Assembly: GCF_022376445.1 (NCBI RefSeq)
Contig: NW_025955014.1
Span: 62,001 to 126,000 of the forward strand
Direction of reading: 5' to 3'
Source of the DNA: Fomitopsis serialis
Lineage: Eukaryota; Basidiomycota; Agaricomycetes; Polyporales; Fomitopsidaceae
Length of the DNA: 64,000 bases
Shown: in pieces, positions 11,976 through 23,108 of the stretch
How the letters are laid out: each line of letters begins with the position of its first letter
How positions within the stretch are numbered: position 1 is the stretch's first letter
Notes under the pieces: model-generated
What the model saw: the letters and a program-made list of their open reading frames with translations, nothing else
Told to the model about the DNA's origin: nothing
Databases searched by the model: none
Position numbers and translations under genes: made by a program

Positions 11976-13378
11976 GAGACTTCATAAGCCGAGCGAAGAG
12001 CGTACCTTGCATGATTGGAGAGGGCTAGACATGACTGTTGCCTGGCCAAATACGAGACCATACAGAACGTTGTATACCTGTCAAGTCAATGTCAAATATC
12101 AGTATCAGTTCCTCGCCCCTTAGTATGTTTGACGGCTGCGTCACGTTCAGCCCGAGCGTATTGACAGTTCAATGAATTGAGGTATGACACAGATATGTCG
12201 CCAGCGGGAAGATATGTCATCAGCCGGAGAATGTCTACGCAGGGTGGAAGGGCCAGATTGTTGCAGGGGTCCGCAATACTCATTCTGAAGTCGTTGTTCG
12301 CTGTTGAGATGGTAAGCGCCCTATTCTCATACGACAACGCGACACGTCAAACGCGCTCACGTGATCGTCAAGCCAGGACTCGTCTTCAATACGATTCGCA
12401 TGAAGCCACCTTGCAACGACTCAAGTTACAACTTGAAGTATCTATGACCTCAAGTATGCGCCCTTGGGATGAACACTGAAACTATCTGTCCAAGGTACCG
12501 GCGTTGCACTTGGGGTGACCTGGAGGCTAACCAACTCTCACTGCAGTGACGAGTCGCCGCGTCCGAGTCCATCATCCAGAAGAACACATGGCAGGCATCT
12601 GACATGCTGATGCTGAGATGTAGAGAAGAGCTACGGTGATGCAATCTTGCGAGGCCCAACATACCGTTGTTGAAACTCGCTGATTCAGACATTTTGCGGC
12701 TGCTCCAGTACTACTGCCAGTCACGGTGATCACTGCTTCAGGATCCCTAGCATTGTCAAGGACTGGGGAAGTGGTGATATTTCTGACTCCTAGACACACT
12801 TTTTAATTGACTTATGCACTCTTACTGTCTAGTTGACTGGCATACGAGGTTTTTTAGACTGAATAAGTCTCAACTCACACTTGTCGCCGTATGAGACCGT
12901 CGCTTGTAGTCCGGTCGACCTCATACATCGCGGGCGTGCTACCACAGCATGAGATCAATTTCTGCACTGTGCTTCTCGTTATGAAGCAAACTAGTACGTA
13001 CTCCCATCGACAGTTGTGACGATTGATCGTGTTTTCCTTAAGTTTCCCTCAGGTTTCCCCAATGACGCCGAGGACGTGGCGCATGCGTTTTCCATTCGCC
13101 GGGTGGTGCAGCAACTGCCTTGATATGCTTAGCGCAGAAAAAGAACGCTCCGAAACGAAAATAAATCCGCGGCTTGTTGACATTTTGCATGTTGACGTCC
13201 AGTAGGCACTAGCAAGCGCGTCCCGGTCTACTCGCTGTGTTGTAGAAGCCCCACAGCTGTGCAATCTGACCGACCGTCGGCAAGTTGTCCGTGGCGGCGA
13301 GCGATGCCCATTGAGTTTCGCGTTTGCGTGTAAGCAACTTCTTCGACTTCGCGAGCGAGGCGCTTCGAGCAGACGAGG
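11976..13378. other. Intergenic region between cerato-platanin copies 3 and 4
   Basis: About 1.4 kb separating two divergently transcribed cerato-platanins. The open frames are short, mutually overlapping and not family-like. No RNA gene or obvious repeat was seen. Confidence 0.5.
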
Positions 13379-13387
13379 TATATAAAG
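13379..13387 (+). promoter_or_regulatory. TATA box of cerato-platanin copy 4
   Basis: TATATAAAG, 91 bases upstream of the ATG at 13478. It is identical in core to the amylase TATA box at 5755. Confidence 0.6.
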
Positions 13388-13477
13388 ACCTACATTAGTC
13401 TGGGACATACAGCACCAGGCAAAAACCCGTTCAACGTACTCCAAGAACAGCCCTCACCGCAACCCAAATCCTCAGCG

Positions 13478-13897
13478 ATGTATAGCCCCGTCATTTCCGC
13501 CATCTTCGCGCTCTCCGCCAGCTCGTTCGCGCTCGCACAGATCCCCGAACCGGCCGTCAACGTTTCCTTCAGCACCAAATACGACAATCAGTCCACGCCC
13601 GTCAGCACGCTTGTCTGTGCGTCGTCGCTCGGCCACTTCACCGTATACAGCGCCCTCCCGGAGTTCCCCTACATCGCAGGATCCGTGAACGTCACCGACG
13701 GCAGCTCCAGTGACTGCGGACAGTGCTACACCCTGGAGTACGCTGGAAACTTTGCGCAGATCCAGGTCGTGGACTCTGCGACCGAGGGACTTATCCTGTC
13801 CCACGAGGCGTATGAGTACCTGACGATGAACTATACCTCGGACCCGAGCGTCACGGCCTACATCCTGGATGGCCCATACGCGTGCAAGTCGCCTTAA
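13478..13897 (+). CDS. Cerato-platanin family protein, copy 4
   Basis: This is a single exon of 139 residues. MYSPVISAIFALSASSFALA is the signal peptide. The mature chain reads VSTLVCASSLGHFTVYSALP, SSSDCGQCYTLEYAGNFAQI, QVVDSATEGLILSHEAYEYL, and ends with GPYACKSP. It keeps the four family cysteines and the C-G-Q-C pair shared with copies 2 and 3. It is the only member on the plus strand, so the cluster was not produced by simple tandem duplication alone. It is expected to be secreted. Confidence 0.87.
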   Translation: MYSPVISAIFALSASSFALAQIPEPAVNVSFSTKYDNQSTPVSTLVCASSLGHFTVYSALPEFPYIAGSVNVTDGSSSDCGQCYTLEYAGNFAQIQVVDSATEGLILSHEAYEYLTMNYTSDPSVTAYILDGPYACKSP

Positions 13898-14349
13898 ATG
13901 TCCCTTCACTGGTATGTGTGTTTGCTCTTGACCTTCTCCCACTGGACTGACACCGCAACTAGGTCGTCTGGCGACTTACTCCTGTTGAACGACGAGTAGA
14001 ACATGGGGATCAGAGGGCCTGAACTATCAATGACGAGCTGATATTACTTATATTCCGATGATTTCACCCCTAATTTAATTCGTCAGCATGCCATGTCATC
14101 ACGACTTCACGATTGTGAAAATTGAGACTGCATTCCAAAGAGAGTTACAGGGCTTGGCATAAATATGAATCAATCATTTCCTTCGAACGTCCACCATCGT
14201 GCCCATCTCTTGCAATGTCCATGAGAAAGTCATCCAAGACATCACATGCGAAATGTCGAACAGTTGAGCGTTCCCTACGCCTGGACATGTCGAAGGCAAC
14301 CCATACTGTTGGTCAAACAAACAGAGGAACATACCAGCGTCAATTCGTC

Positions 14350-14472
14350 TTACATTGGCTGGGGACATGCGAAGGGACCGTTAACGATGGTTCCAACAAC
14401 CGCCGACGAGGTCGTCTCGTTCAAAGTCAACCAAGCATACGCCGCCTCTGAGAGGACGAACGGCTCAGCGCC
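14350..14472 (-). pseudogene. Cerato-platanin remnant (C-terminal third only)
   Basis: About 40 residues match the end of the family: FVLSEAAYAWLTLNETTSSA and then GTIVNGPFACPQPM before the stop. The C-terminal Cys and the AYAWLT segment resemble copy 3. Upstream on this strand I cannot find the signal peptide, the first Cys or the C-x2-C pair, so this is a 5'-truncated relic. The open frame around it is longer, but that part is not family-like. Confidence 0.7.
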
Positions 14473-14635
14473 GATAAGCCTCTTGCCTCCAGTTTCCAAA
14501 TATGCGCTCGGACCATCAGCGTAGGTTCGAGGATGAGAACATGAAACACAAAAGGCAAACATCATCCTGTGCCAAGTGGTCGGTCTGCGCCAACTTGCCT
14601 TGGAATGTGGACTGGCAACGAGAAAAAAAAAGAAA

Positions 14636-14720
14636 TGACCGACGCAGGGGTCGAACCTTACGTAAGCATTACACAAGCCGTTGGTCGTAGTCAAACGCGA
14701 TGCCATTTCGCCAGTCGGCC
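14636..14720 (-). tRNA. tRNA-Arg(ACG)-like element, probably a pseudogene
   Basis: Read on the minus strand, the ends form a 7-bp acceptor stem (GGCCGAC with GTCGGTC, one G-U). The D arm is GCGA...TCGC and the T loop and B box read GGTTCGACCCC. A T-run (TTTCTTTTTTTTT) follows at once, a good Pol III terminator. The anticodon loop CTACGA resembles tRNA-Arg(ACG). However, the 3' anticodon stem does not pair, two T-stem pairs are lost and the variable region is about 12 bases too long. It is therefore a decayed tRNA or tRNA-derived element; an odd intron is possible but less likely. Confidence 0.45.
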
Positions 14721-15278
14721 GATATCGGGATTCATACTAAAACAATGTCAACAACAATGGAATTGGATTGGGGGGGACCGAAGCTGCAAGGTTTGACTCC
14801 GAGTCGATACATCTTTTCGACGTCACTGTAGGCTCCTCCACATCAGCCTTCGGGGGGTAAAGGGGACGAAATATCGAGTCTGCAAACTGTGCTTTGTGTC
14901 CCTATCCTCACCCGCCACACCTCAGCCACATCCCATCAAATATATTTTTATCCCCGCCCGAATCTCTGTAATCTTATTCCCCTTTACAGTCACACGTCAC
15001 TGGCACTGACTCTTGGAAGCTATGTCTGACTTTTGACGTTTACCCTGTCTGCAACGACTGACTCACGAATGAATCAATGACGCGCCTCATCAGCAAAGTG
15101 ACTTTCATGTCTAACTCGCCTAATTCAGGCATTTAGGCACTTAGACTCGTTAGATCGAGTGTCTAACTTAAGTAGATCCATTTCTAAATCAGACATGTGT
15201 TAGACCAGTGTTAGACCATTAGGTTGCTAGGCCGGGAGACCAGTAGACGTACCAAAGCCAATCAAACCACTCATGCAA
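14721..15278. other. Intergenic region with TTAGAC-rich tract
   Basis: No gene is recognised. From about 15112 to 15235 the words TTAGAC, TTAGG and CTAAC recur irregularly. A similar tract lies at 21565-21645, on the far side of the gene-poor segment. Confidence 0.5.
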
Positions 15279-16152
15279 TCAGGTATCAGGAATGAATATT
15301 GCAAATAATCTACGAACACAAAGTACAATACTCGTCACTATTTGTGCCAATGAACCTCGAGGAGAGCAAGCTCCAGGAAGACTCGGAGCGCCGCCATCCC
15401 CGTCGCACGCGTTGAGTGGTGATCCAAAGCTGGCCTGCGAGCGACTCAGCTCGCGTCCCCTCATCCGCCACACCTTCCTCTCGGGCTCGCCCGCGTCTGG
15501 CTCCTCGTCCGTCGGCAGCGTGTCCGCCTCCGGCAGGCCCGCCGTGTGCTCGTGCGTGAGCGTGAGGAGCGCGTGCGTCTTGCTCAGCGCGTGTGCGACT
15601 GCGGGCGCCAGCAGCGTCTCCTTCTCCGCACCGAACTCTGCGTTGGCGGAGGGGACGGAGGGCGCAAGCTGGAAGTGGCCGAGGACTAAGGTGGAGAAGA
15701 GGTCACCCACCGTGACATCGGAGAAGTAGCTGGGGAGGCACGGTACTCAGCGCGCATGCATCGTAGGCGCAGACACGGGGCGAGCCGCCCCTTGCTCGGC
15801 AGAGGCGGAAGCCGAGATGCAGGCGAGGAAGTCGGTGTCGGGGCTGTCCGTGTCGGTGGGCTGCGCCGCGGGCGCGAGGGCCACACAGACCCAGGCTTTG
15901 AGTGGGAAAGAGCTGATGATGATGTCGGGGACGTGGTAGTCTTCATGCATGACATGCAGGGCTTTGCGGATGGAGGCGAGGTCTGTTATGCGGGTGTCCG
16001 TTAGTACTCTGTCCGAACAAATCCTTCGGTGTGAGACACGGGTCACCCAATCTACTTGTGACCAGTTGGGCGTGATGACGGTGGAGTATCGCAGCACCTC
16101 GCGGTAGATGGGTATGCATTCCGGCAAGACGTAGAGCTTGTCTGTGTCGCCC
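15279..16152 (-). pseudogene. Pyridoxal kinase remnant, 5'-truncated and with an in-frame stop
   Basis: The frame encodes the C-terminal half of a fungal pyridoxal kinase (vitamin B6 salvage, ATP plus pyridoxal to PLP). It reads LGDTDKLYVLPECIPIYREV, TVITPNW, ITDLASIRKALHVMHEDYHV, then VGDLFSTLVLGHFQ, LSKTHALLTLTHEHTAGLP and RMRGREL. These are the conserved segments after the substrate loop. The first roughly 110 residues, which include the start of the ribokinase-like fold, are absent: upstream of GDTDKLYV the sequence changes at about 16152 to an unrelated F-box-like frame. A TGA at 15747-15749 interrupts the frame between HAR and VPCLPSYF. A functional kinase is unlikely from this copy. 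Confidence 0.75.
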
Positions 16153-16860
16153 AGGCGAAGACGGGGAGGAGGAGGGGCAGATGAGCCTGAGGGAGAGGCT
16201 GTTTCGCGAGGGCGGGATGGACGGGTCTCTGAGCAGGTGCTCGACTGCGTCGAGCGTGAAGATGTACACCCCCGAGGTCTGCGTGGGGGAGTACATTTAG
16301 ATGGGGACACACCGTGACCACGCTGACGCGCCCAAACTCGTAGGCTAAGTAGACGCCGATGAACATCACGTTCTCGGGGAGCGTGATGTTCACCTCGAGC
16401 GCGGCGTCCACGAGGGAGACTTGGCCGCGCACGACGCGCTCGAAATCTTCAATGAGAAGCAGTCGGTTGTCGGTGAGCATCACGACGAGGTGGCGGCCAC
16501 ACCGTGAGGTGTGTGCTGCAAACGACGCATCAGCGAGTGCAAGGAGACGCGGGATGGCAAGTATTACCTGCAACGAAGTCGGACGGGACAGCTGAACGAG
16601 GGACACGCGATCAGATATGTTTCTCGTGAACAGGAAGAGTAGAACTTAGAATCGAGCAGGTAGATGGGGCACTCAAGCCGCTCCGAGCAAGCGGCCAGAG
16701 TGCCCCGACCTGAGATGTGATCGCAACAAACGAGCCTGCGACAATGGGAACAGTCCATTGCGCAACCTCGCATGAGCAGCCAACATCGAGTACGAGTACC
16801 AGGTGGCATCGAGGATGGGTCGCCATTGTGAGGGAGGCGTGCCAGCGATGCAGGCGCACG
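16153..16860 (-). pseudogene. F-box-like protein remnant joined to the pyridoxal kinase scrap
   Basis: Segments on the minus strand resemble the repetitive C-terminal region of basidiomycete F-box proteins: CPIYLLDSKFYS, VQLSRPTSLQVILAIPRLLA, LVVMLTDNRLLLIEDFERVV, FIGVYLAYEFGRVSVVT and, after a short intron, SGVYIFTLDAVEHLL. Several frames are needed, and I cannot locate the F-box itself or a start. The frame ends by running into pyridoxal kinase sequence at about 16152. The family assignment rests on my memory of such proteins and is tentative; the break in homology is visible in the sequence. Confidence 0.45.
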
Positions 16861-17048
16861 CCGTGTGACTCAGAGCGGAGTTGGATTTCGCTTTAGGGCA
16901 GACGCGCAGCGGCCTTGGGCGAGTTTGCGCAACGTGCAACAGCTCTAAGTCGTCTCCAACCTAGTTTCAACGTTCAAAAACGATGTACAGTAAGTAAATT
17001 CTTCCGAGTCTTCGTAGCACTCAGCGCTCACGTCGTCGCGATCTACTC

Positions 17049-17192
17049 CTCGCTCGCTTCGAAGAGCTGTACAACAACTTCTTCTGTAGTACCACCCTCG
17101 AGCCCGTCGAGAAGGTCCTCCGTGACCTCAAGATGAACAACTACCAAGTCCACTAGATTGCCTTTGACGGCGGTTCGGCTCGCATGCCGCGG
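17049..17192 (+). pseudogene. HSP70 fragment
   Basis: One frame reads LARFEELYNNFF, then TLEPVEKVLRDLKMN, QVH, a TAG stop (17154-17156), and IAFDGGSARMPR. This matches the conserved end of the Hsp70 ATPase domain (ARFEEL...VEKVLRD...VHEIVLVGGSTRIP) over about 48 residues, with the stop replacing the Glu of VHEI. No other part of Hsp70 is visible on either side. It is a short processed or rearranged scrap. Confidence 0.7.
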
Positions 17193-17234
17193 TACGGCAG
17201 CTCGGGTCTTGTCCGTGCTGAACATGAAGAGTCA

Positions 17235-17720
17235 AGACTGCGGGGCTGCGCGGGCGGGTGGGTACACGAGCGGGTGGGTGTGCCGGCGGGCACACAAGCG
17301 GGGGACGACACGGGTGCTGGCCGCGTGAGCAAGCGAACGGGACGCGGTTGACACACGCGCCGACCACGAGTGCGCCGGGCGAATGCCCCGCATGCAAATG
17401 CAGCCGACGGGCGGACCACGGGCACGGGCAGAAGGACGGGTGGACGAACAAGTGGGCGAGCCGGCGGAGGGGTGTGCAGGTAGACAAGCAATCTGACGAA
17501 TGAGAGGGTCATCAGGGGGGCCGGTGAGTGGACAGCGTGCACAGGTGCCCGATGAGTGGAGCTGACTCGGCGGGAGAGTAAACAGGTGGGCGGGCGCGTC
17601 GTCGTGCAGCACGACACGTACGACAACCGCAAGCACAGTGGGCAAGTGCCCAGCACGCAGACACGGCCATCGAACGTGCATCGTGAACGCAAGTAAGCGA
17701 GTAGGCGGGTGAGAAGGCGG
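17235..17720. repeat. G-rich simple-sequence tract (GCGGGTGGGCGAGC-like)
   Basis: Nearly 500 bases consist of degenerate GGGCGG, GGGTGGG and GCGAGC words with a loose 4-base rhythm on the plus strand. Long open frames on both strands here are low-complexity artefacts. A shorter tract of the same kind lies at 18455-18605. Confidence 0.6.
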
Positions 17721-19800
17721 ACGACAGGCCCGCTCGCTCATGTCTCAAACACGAGCAACACGGTACCAACTACGTCCGGCCCACCGGAGATCCCACCAGC
17801 GACACCGCAAGAACGTCACGAAGTCGTCCAGACCAGTACCGAGTGGTGCGAGACCACCACACTCGGTAGTCGCTTCGCAGGCGCCAGGCCAAGCACTGAG
17901 GTCGAGCAACTGCAAACTGGCGCACCGCGCGACAGCGAGTCCGACGCGTCGACGCGCACATCGAGGCCACGACAGGTCACACCAATGCGAACGACCAACA
18001 CTGTGTCTTCAAGCCCGGCGGACAGGTCTTGCAAAGGCAAGTGCAGACGAGGCCCCATCAGCAAATGTGCACGTTACTTAGCACGTCTTGACGGACCTTA
18101 CGAGCCTTCACGTCTTAGATTCTTGCTTGAAAATCACTTACTCTCCTTGCGTACTTGATCAAACGAGCGCGAAATAGTAAGGATAGAAGTAAGCAGATAT
18201 TAAGCATGAGTAAGGAACATCGTACAATCAAGTATGTAATCACTTTCTGGCGAATGCAATCCTCGAAGTCTGCATAATGATTATCGAGGCAGCTGAGACA
18301 CGGACTACCGAATAGTATATAGATTCGTCGAGGAGGGTACATTACATCTGGCCAGTCCCTCTACTAATATGCTACCATTGTCTCGTCGTATAATACGAAA
18401 AGCCCACCTTGTGAGCACGCATTCTGTGCTAATACTGATTGCTGTAGAGTCATCGTCACCCGACGAGAGCGAGCGAGTTGACGGGCGAGCCACCGAACGT
18501 GCGATTCGCGAACGTGTGGGGCAAGTACACGGGCGATCGTGCGTGAATGAGCAAGCGGATGGGCGGGCGAGTGTGTGAGCGAACGGCGAGCAAGTGGGCA
18601 AGACCTGAGGTACTGATCTAATTCAGTTCGTGGTGCACTCTGTGACTTTCGTCGCGCAAGGTGGCAGTCGCAGGCACATAAGACGTACCGCGACCTAGGC
18701 GCGATGCCCCGTTATGGTTGTTCGAAGAGCGCACGACAAGCACGATGACTCGGATCACTGTGCTGCCTTATACCCCGTAGACCGCACCGCGGTCTCGTCA
18801 TTCGCAAGTTGTGACGATGTTAGACACGCCGGGGACGCTCGTCGGCAACATCCTCACCTGGAAATCAGCTCAGCGTGTCCGCTGCGTGACATGCGGCCGT
18901 AGATGAGTGTTCGAACGTGCAGCTACACGTCTGAATCGCATGCAATGTCTGAACCGTAGAACGAATGCCCCATGTCCACTGCTGGCAGCGTGCACAGCGT
19001 TCTTCTCGTTACGTCGCTGGCAGCTCAGGTACTGGAATGTGGGGTCTGGAAGAAGACTCGGAGACAAGATGAGCATTTCAATTCAAGAGGACATACCTGC
19101 AGATCTCGAGCCTTCTGACCGCTTTCTGTACTCGCTACACCCTTACTTCTCAATGCTCTCCTGTATTCCCAATCGTGCGAGTCGGCACGGCCAGATTGCG
19201 GGTCGCCAGAGCCGCGAGAAGTGAGAAGAGGTGGGAAGTGGCGAGTGGAGACCCAGGTGAACGGCGTAACGGGTGAAAGCGCGGCAAGGCAAGTCAAGAG
19301 TCTGGGACAGTGGGCAGGAGCGAGGGCTAGTACTTGGCGGCCTCGTAGTTATGTTTCCGAGCAGTTCATGGACGAAGCTGGACGACGTACGCTTGCTGAT
19401 GAAGGTTGAAAAATGGCGCAGTCGTTTCCGTGCTAAGTGCCACAGCGGCTTGCCCTAAACGGAAATCCAATCAGACTTCGATGACACGTCGCCCGCAATG
19501 CTCAAGCGCTCAACGTCAACGTCCTCCAACCCAACATTTGACCGTCCAACGTCCAACGCGCAAGTCCAATCGCAACGTCCAACGTTCTGGTGCATGGCAT
19601 ATGCATCCCAAGTCACGGTTCCTCATTAAATGCACAGATATGGAGCGGCATGGCGCGCAGCGGCGCCGCAGCCTCGAGTCATTGCACGGCTCGAGATACA
19701 AAGGTGAGTACAGCCCTTCAAGCTTCAAGTCTCCTGCCGAACCTGTCGCTAGAGAACACCGAGCACCAGATAATACTGCGCGCGCGCACAACGCCTGACT
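17721..19800. other. Gene-poor segment with no recognised gene
   Basis: Frames in this 2 kb are short and biased. A G-rich block lies at 18455-18605, and a run of GTCCAAC/CAACGTC words lies at about 19505-19590. I found no transposase, reverse transcriptase or conserved protein. Confidence 0.5.
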
Positions 19801-20350
19801 CGGAGGAGCCTGTGCTTGCCTGCCCGCTCGCTCGCCCTCTTGTCCATCGATCTGTACATTCTTGCCTATTCGCGCGCTCGCCTTCTCACTAGCTCACCGC
19901 GCTCGCCTTCTCGATAGCTCTCTGCCCTCGCCTTCTCGTCAGCTCGCTCTCTCACTAGCTTGCACCCGCCCGCCTGCTCTTGCCTGCCCACCTTCGCTCA
20001 ATCGCTAGCTCACTCACTCGTTTGCCCTCTACCCGCCCTCGCCCTCCTTGCTATGTCGCCCGCGCTGCAACTCACCCTTGCTTTCTCGTTGGCTTAGCTC
20101 GCTCGCCTGCCTGCTCGCTCGCCCATGCACTCAATGGCCCATTGCCGTCGCCTTCTCGCCCGCTCTCCCTCACGCTCTCGTCATCGCCCTCTTACCCGCC
20201 TGCGGCCTGCCCGCTTTTCTGTCTGCCTACCCACCCGTTTGCCTGTCCACATACCTGCACTCACTCTCACCCACAACCCTTTTAGCATGCACCGCCTCTC
20301 GCCCGCGCTCCCGTGCACCCGTTCGGCCAGCCAGCCGCCCACGCACGCAA
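19801..20350. repeat. C/T-rich simple-sequence tract with a 25-bp tandem repeat
   Basis: The plus strand is almost wholly words such as CTCGCC, CCCGCTCG and CTTGCCTGCC. Inside it, CTCGCCTTCTC recurs at 19877, 19902 and 19927, an exact 25-base period over three units. The composition is the reverse complement of the G-rich tract at 17235-17720. Long open frames here are artefacts. Confidence 0.65.
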
Positions 20351-22620
20351 CTGTCCACGCAATTGCCCATGGACCTACCTACTTGCCCGCGGATCGGCTC
20401 TCTGTATGGTCATTGGTGCCCATGCCCAGCTCGTGTACGCCAGTGAATACAGTAGTATATTGTAATTCCATACGACAGACCTGTACACTGTAGAATGAAT
20501 TGGCATATTTCCGGAATATATTTGTGTCCCATGGAACGATTTGAATGGATAGATCGATGTTCTTGAAGGCCACTTGATCCACGATTACAAGTCTTAATGT
20601 CAGCTTAGCACACGACTTAGTCGAGCTTGATTAAGACAGTTCAAGTAGCACGCCCCTTAATAAGAAATGGTACCTCGTTAATTAAGCACGATCACTTATT
20701 CACTGAATGCCCTTGATCGACTTATTAAGGTGTTTAAGCCCAGAATAAGCAACGTGCACATTTGCTGATGCCCGCAAGATGTGAAGACGCACAGCACATC
20801 TCGCGCCCGCCAAGCCACCCCGCCAGACGTGTCGACGCACACGTCGTCGCTCAACGCGCCCCGGTCCGTGCTCAACAAGTCTGTCCCCGATGAATGTCCA
20901 CACGCCTGCGCCCCTGTCGCCGCGCCTCCATTCCCCGACCGCTCTCGGAACCATGTGCGCGGTCGGACGACCTACTCGCACCGCCTCGCCTCGTGCACCC
21001 ACTCATCTGCTCGCCACCCGTCCACCCGCTCACGGACCCGTGGACCTGCAATTCACTAGATGGCGTGTGAGGAGCGGGGACAGGTCAGCGCGAGCAAGCA
21101 GGGAAGACAGCGAGGATGGCGGGTTCTTGCTCACTTATTTAGGCATGCTCGCCCACTGGTCTGCCCACCGTCCATCCGCTCGCCCGACCACTTATTCACT
21201 TGCTCGTTTGCTTGCGCACCCCCTTGTTCACTTGCTCGTTTTCTCCCGCGCCCGTTCGTCGTTCGCCAGCTCTTTCGCCTGTTCGCCCACTCGCTTGCCT
21301 GTACCTACATCCTCTCGCTGCTCGCTCTAGGCATGCCCGTCCACTTGTCTGCCCACCCGATTAACCGCTCACCCACTGTCTTGACCTGCACGTCTATCCA
21401 AGCCTTACATCTCGTGAACAGAAGCATTTGAAGCTGAGTTGTGCAGCACGTAGTACGATATTTGCCTCGCAATGCTATGCTCTTTCTATGATTTGTTACT
21501 GCATTGTATTCTATCAATGTAATATACATGTCTGCTGAAGATATGTAATTCGCCGCAGAGGCCGAAAGTTGTTAGACAGTGAGATGGATTAGGCACGAGT
21601 TAGGTGGGCTAGACAGGTTAGGACAAGTTAGACGCAGTGACGCTTTCCTGATGCTCCGCAAGCAATTGAATCACAAGTTCGTAGGCTACTTGGCTCACCG
21701 GCAGATAAAGCCGCGCTTGGGCAAACACCAATATATTGCATGTATGTCGTCGTCTCTCTCTGTCGTCAATTCATGAAGATAACTCCGTGACCACTTTGGT
21801 ACCGCCATAGAATCTGACCTAGCTCGAGCCCCCATGTCCGGCATCCAGGGCATCGATGGCATATAGGCCAACGTACACATACTGACAACTGTACGCTTCG
21901 CAGTGACGTTTCTCTGGGATAATCGCATTCCGCTTAGCCGCAGAGGGCTACACTGGCAGTTATCGAGCTGTTATGCAACAGCTATCATGAAGCTACTCTG
22001 GCACCGAAGGCGTGTAGACATCGAGGGACCTGAGGTGCTCGCATCATCATTCGGTCCCAAGGGCTCGAGCTCAGCGATGAACGGGATCTTCACATCAAAC
22101 ATCCATCCCTAGAACTTACCCGCCACAGTGTTTACTGATCGGAGGGTACACGTATGTCGTTCTTTTGAGCGTTTTGCGTATCGAAAATGTAGCTGAATGC
22201 ATAACCGATTGATGAAAATCAGTAGCACTCTCGGACGTACGGCGACGATCTACTTCACTGGCAGCGTGAGGTGAATACTGCACTCCTGACACCAGCCTAG
22301 CCAGCAGTACGTTATCAAAGGATTTTGCCAACTAGACTGTCCGAGAAGCCACACTGAATAACGTCTCCCTTATTGTAATCCAGTAATCAACAAACTGACG
22401 CAATGTTGCCGGAGATATCATTCTCTCATACAGAGGCACTGGTGGTTGGTGAAAGTGACGGGCTCGGATTAATGCCGGAGTGCGTGCCATATCGCATTAC
22501 CATCCACTAGGTCGCTGGGATGACCTCAATGGTATGTGGTCAGCCGTTTAAGTTGACGTCTTCCGAAACCCCTTCAGGTCGCATAGGATCAATCCTCAAT
22601 ACCGCTCGAAAGTCGAGGGA
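20351..22620. other. Gene-poor segment with further C-rich and AT-rich blocks
   Basis: C-rich blocks recur at about 20890-21060 and 21135-21360. AT-rich stretches with CTTATTAAG-like words lie at 20590-20760, and a TTAGAC/TTAGGN tract lies at 21565-21645. I recognise no gene from here to 22620. Confidence 0.5.
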
Positions 22621-23018
22621 GCCTTAATGTGGCCGGTAGCCATCCTGAATGTAGTCTGCACCGCACGACAGAGCTTCGAACACGGACTGCCTGAGCCCTT
22701 CTTTCAACGTGTAATGCTCTGTCCGCTTTGGCCTAGAGCCTTTCCCTTGCGTTGACACCTGTTGACACATCTTTCTACAGATTGTAGCCGACGCATCGCA
22801 AGTTCGTCGATTCGCAACCAATCCAAAAATGGCATTGTTCTCCCCCCTTGTGAAGACCAGAACACAGCGCAGTTTGGACCGTCTGCATTGGCTTTGACAA
22901 GTGTCCCGATCCGCTGGCCGCAGCACGGTGAGCGCCACCATCTCACCTTTGACCGTTTCCAGGGCGATTGGCTTTTGTTCTTGCCCCTGTGGCGTGGTCC
23001 CCGGGCCACACTGCTGCC

Positions 23019-23025
23019 TATAAAT
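23019..23025 (+). promoter_or_regulatory. TATA box of the two-repeat gene
   Basis: CTATAAATC, 84-90 bases before the ATG at 23109. It fits the spacing of other genes here and supports that start. Confidence 0.5.
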
Positions 23026-23108
23026 CCCCGGTGCTAATTCTTGTGGTTGTCCACCAGCGTCGCTCGACATTCCCTTGCTTTCCCTGTGCTTGTTCACTAC
23101 GAACCATC

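Noticed and set aside
19801..21360. Several 100-150-codon frames in the C/T-rich region
   Set aside because: Low-complexity Ser/Pro/Leu/Arg sequence generated by simple repeats; no start context, splice pattern or homology.
15112..21645. A complete LTR retrotransposon between the two TTAG-rich tracts
   Set aside because: No gag, protease, reverse transcriptase, RNase H or integrase frames could be found between them; only the tract similarity is reported.
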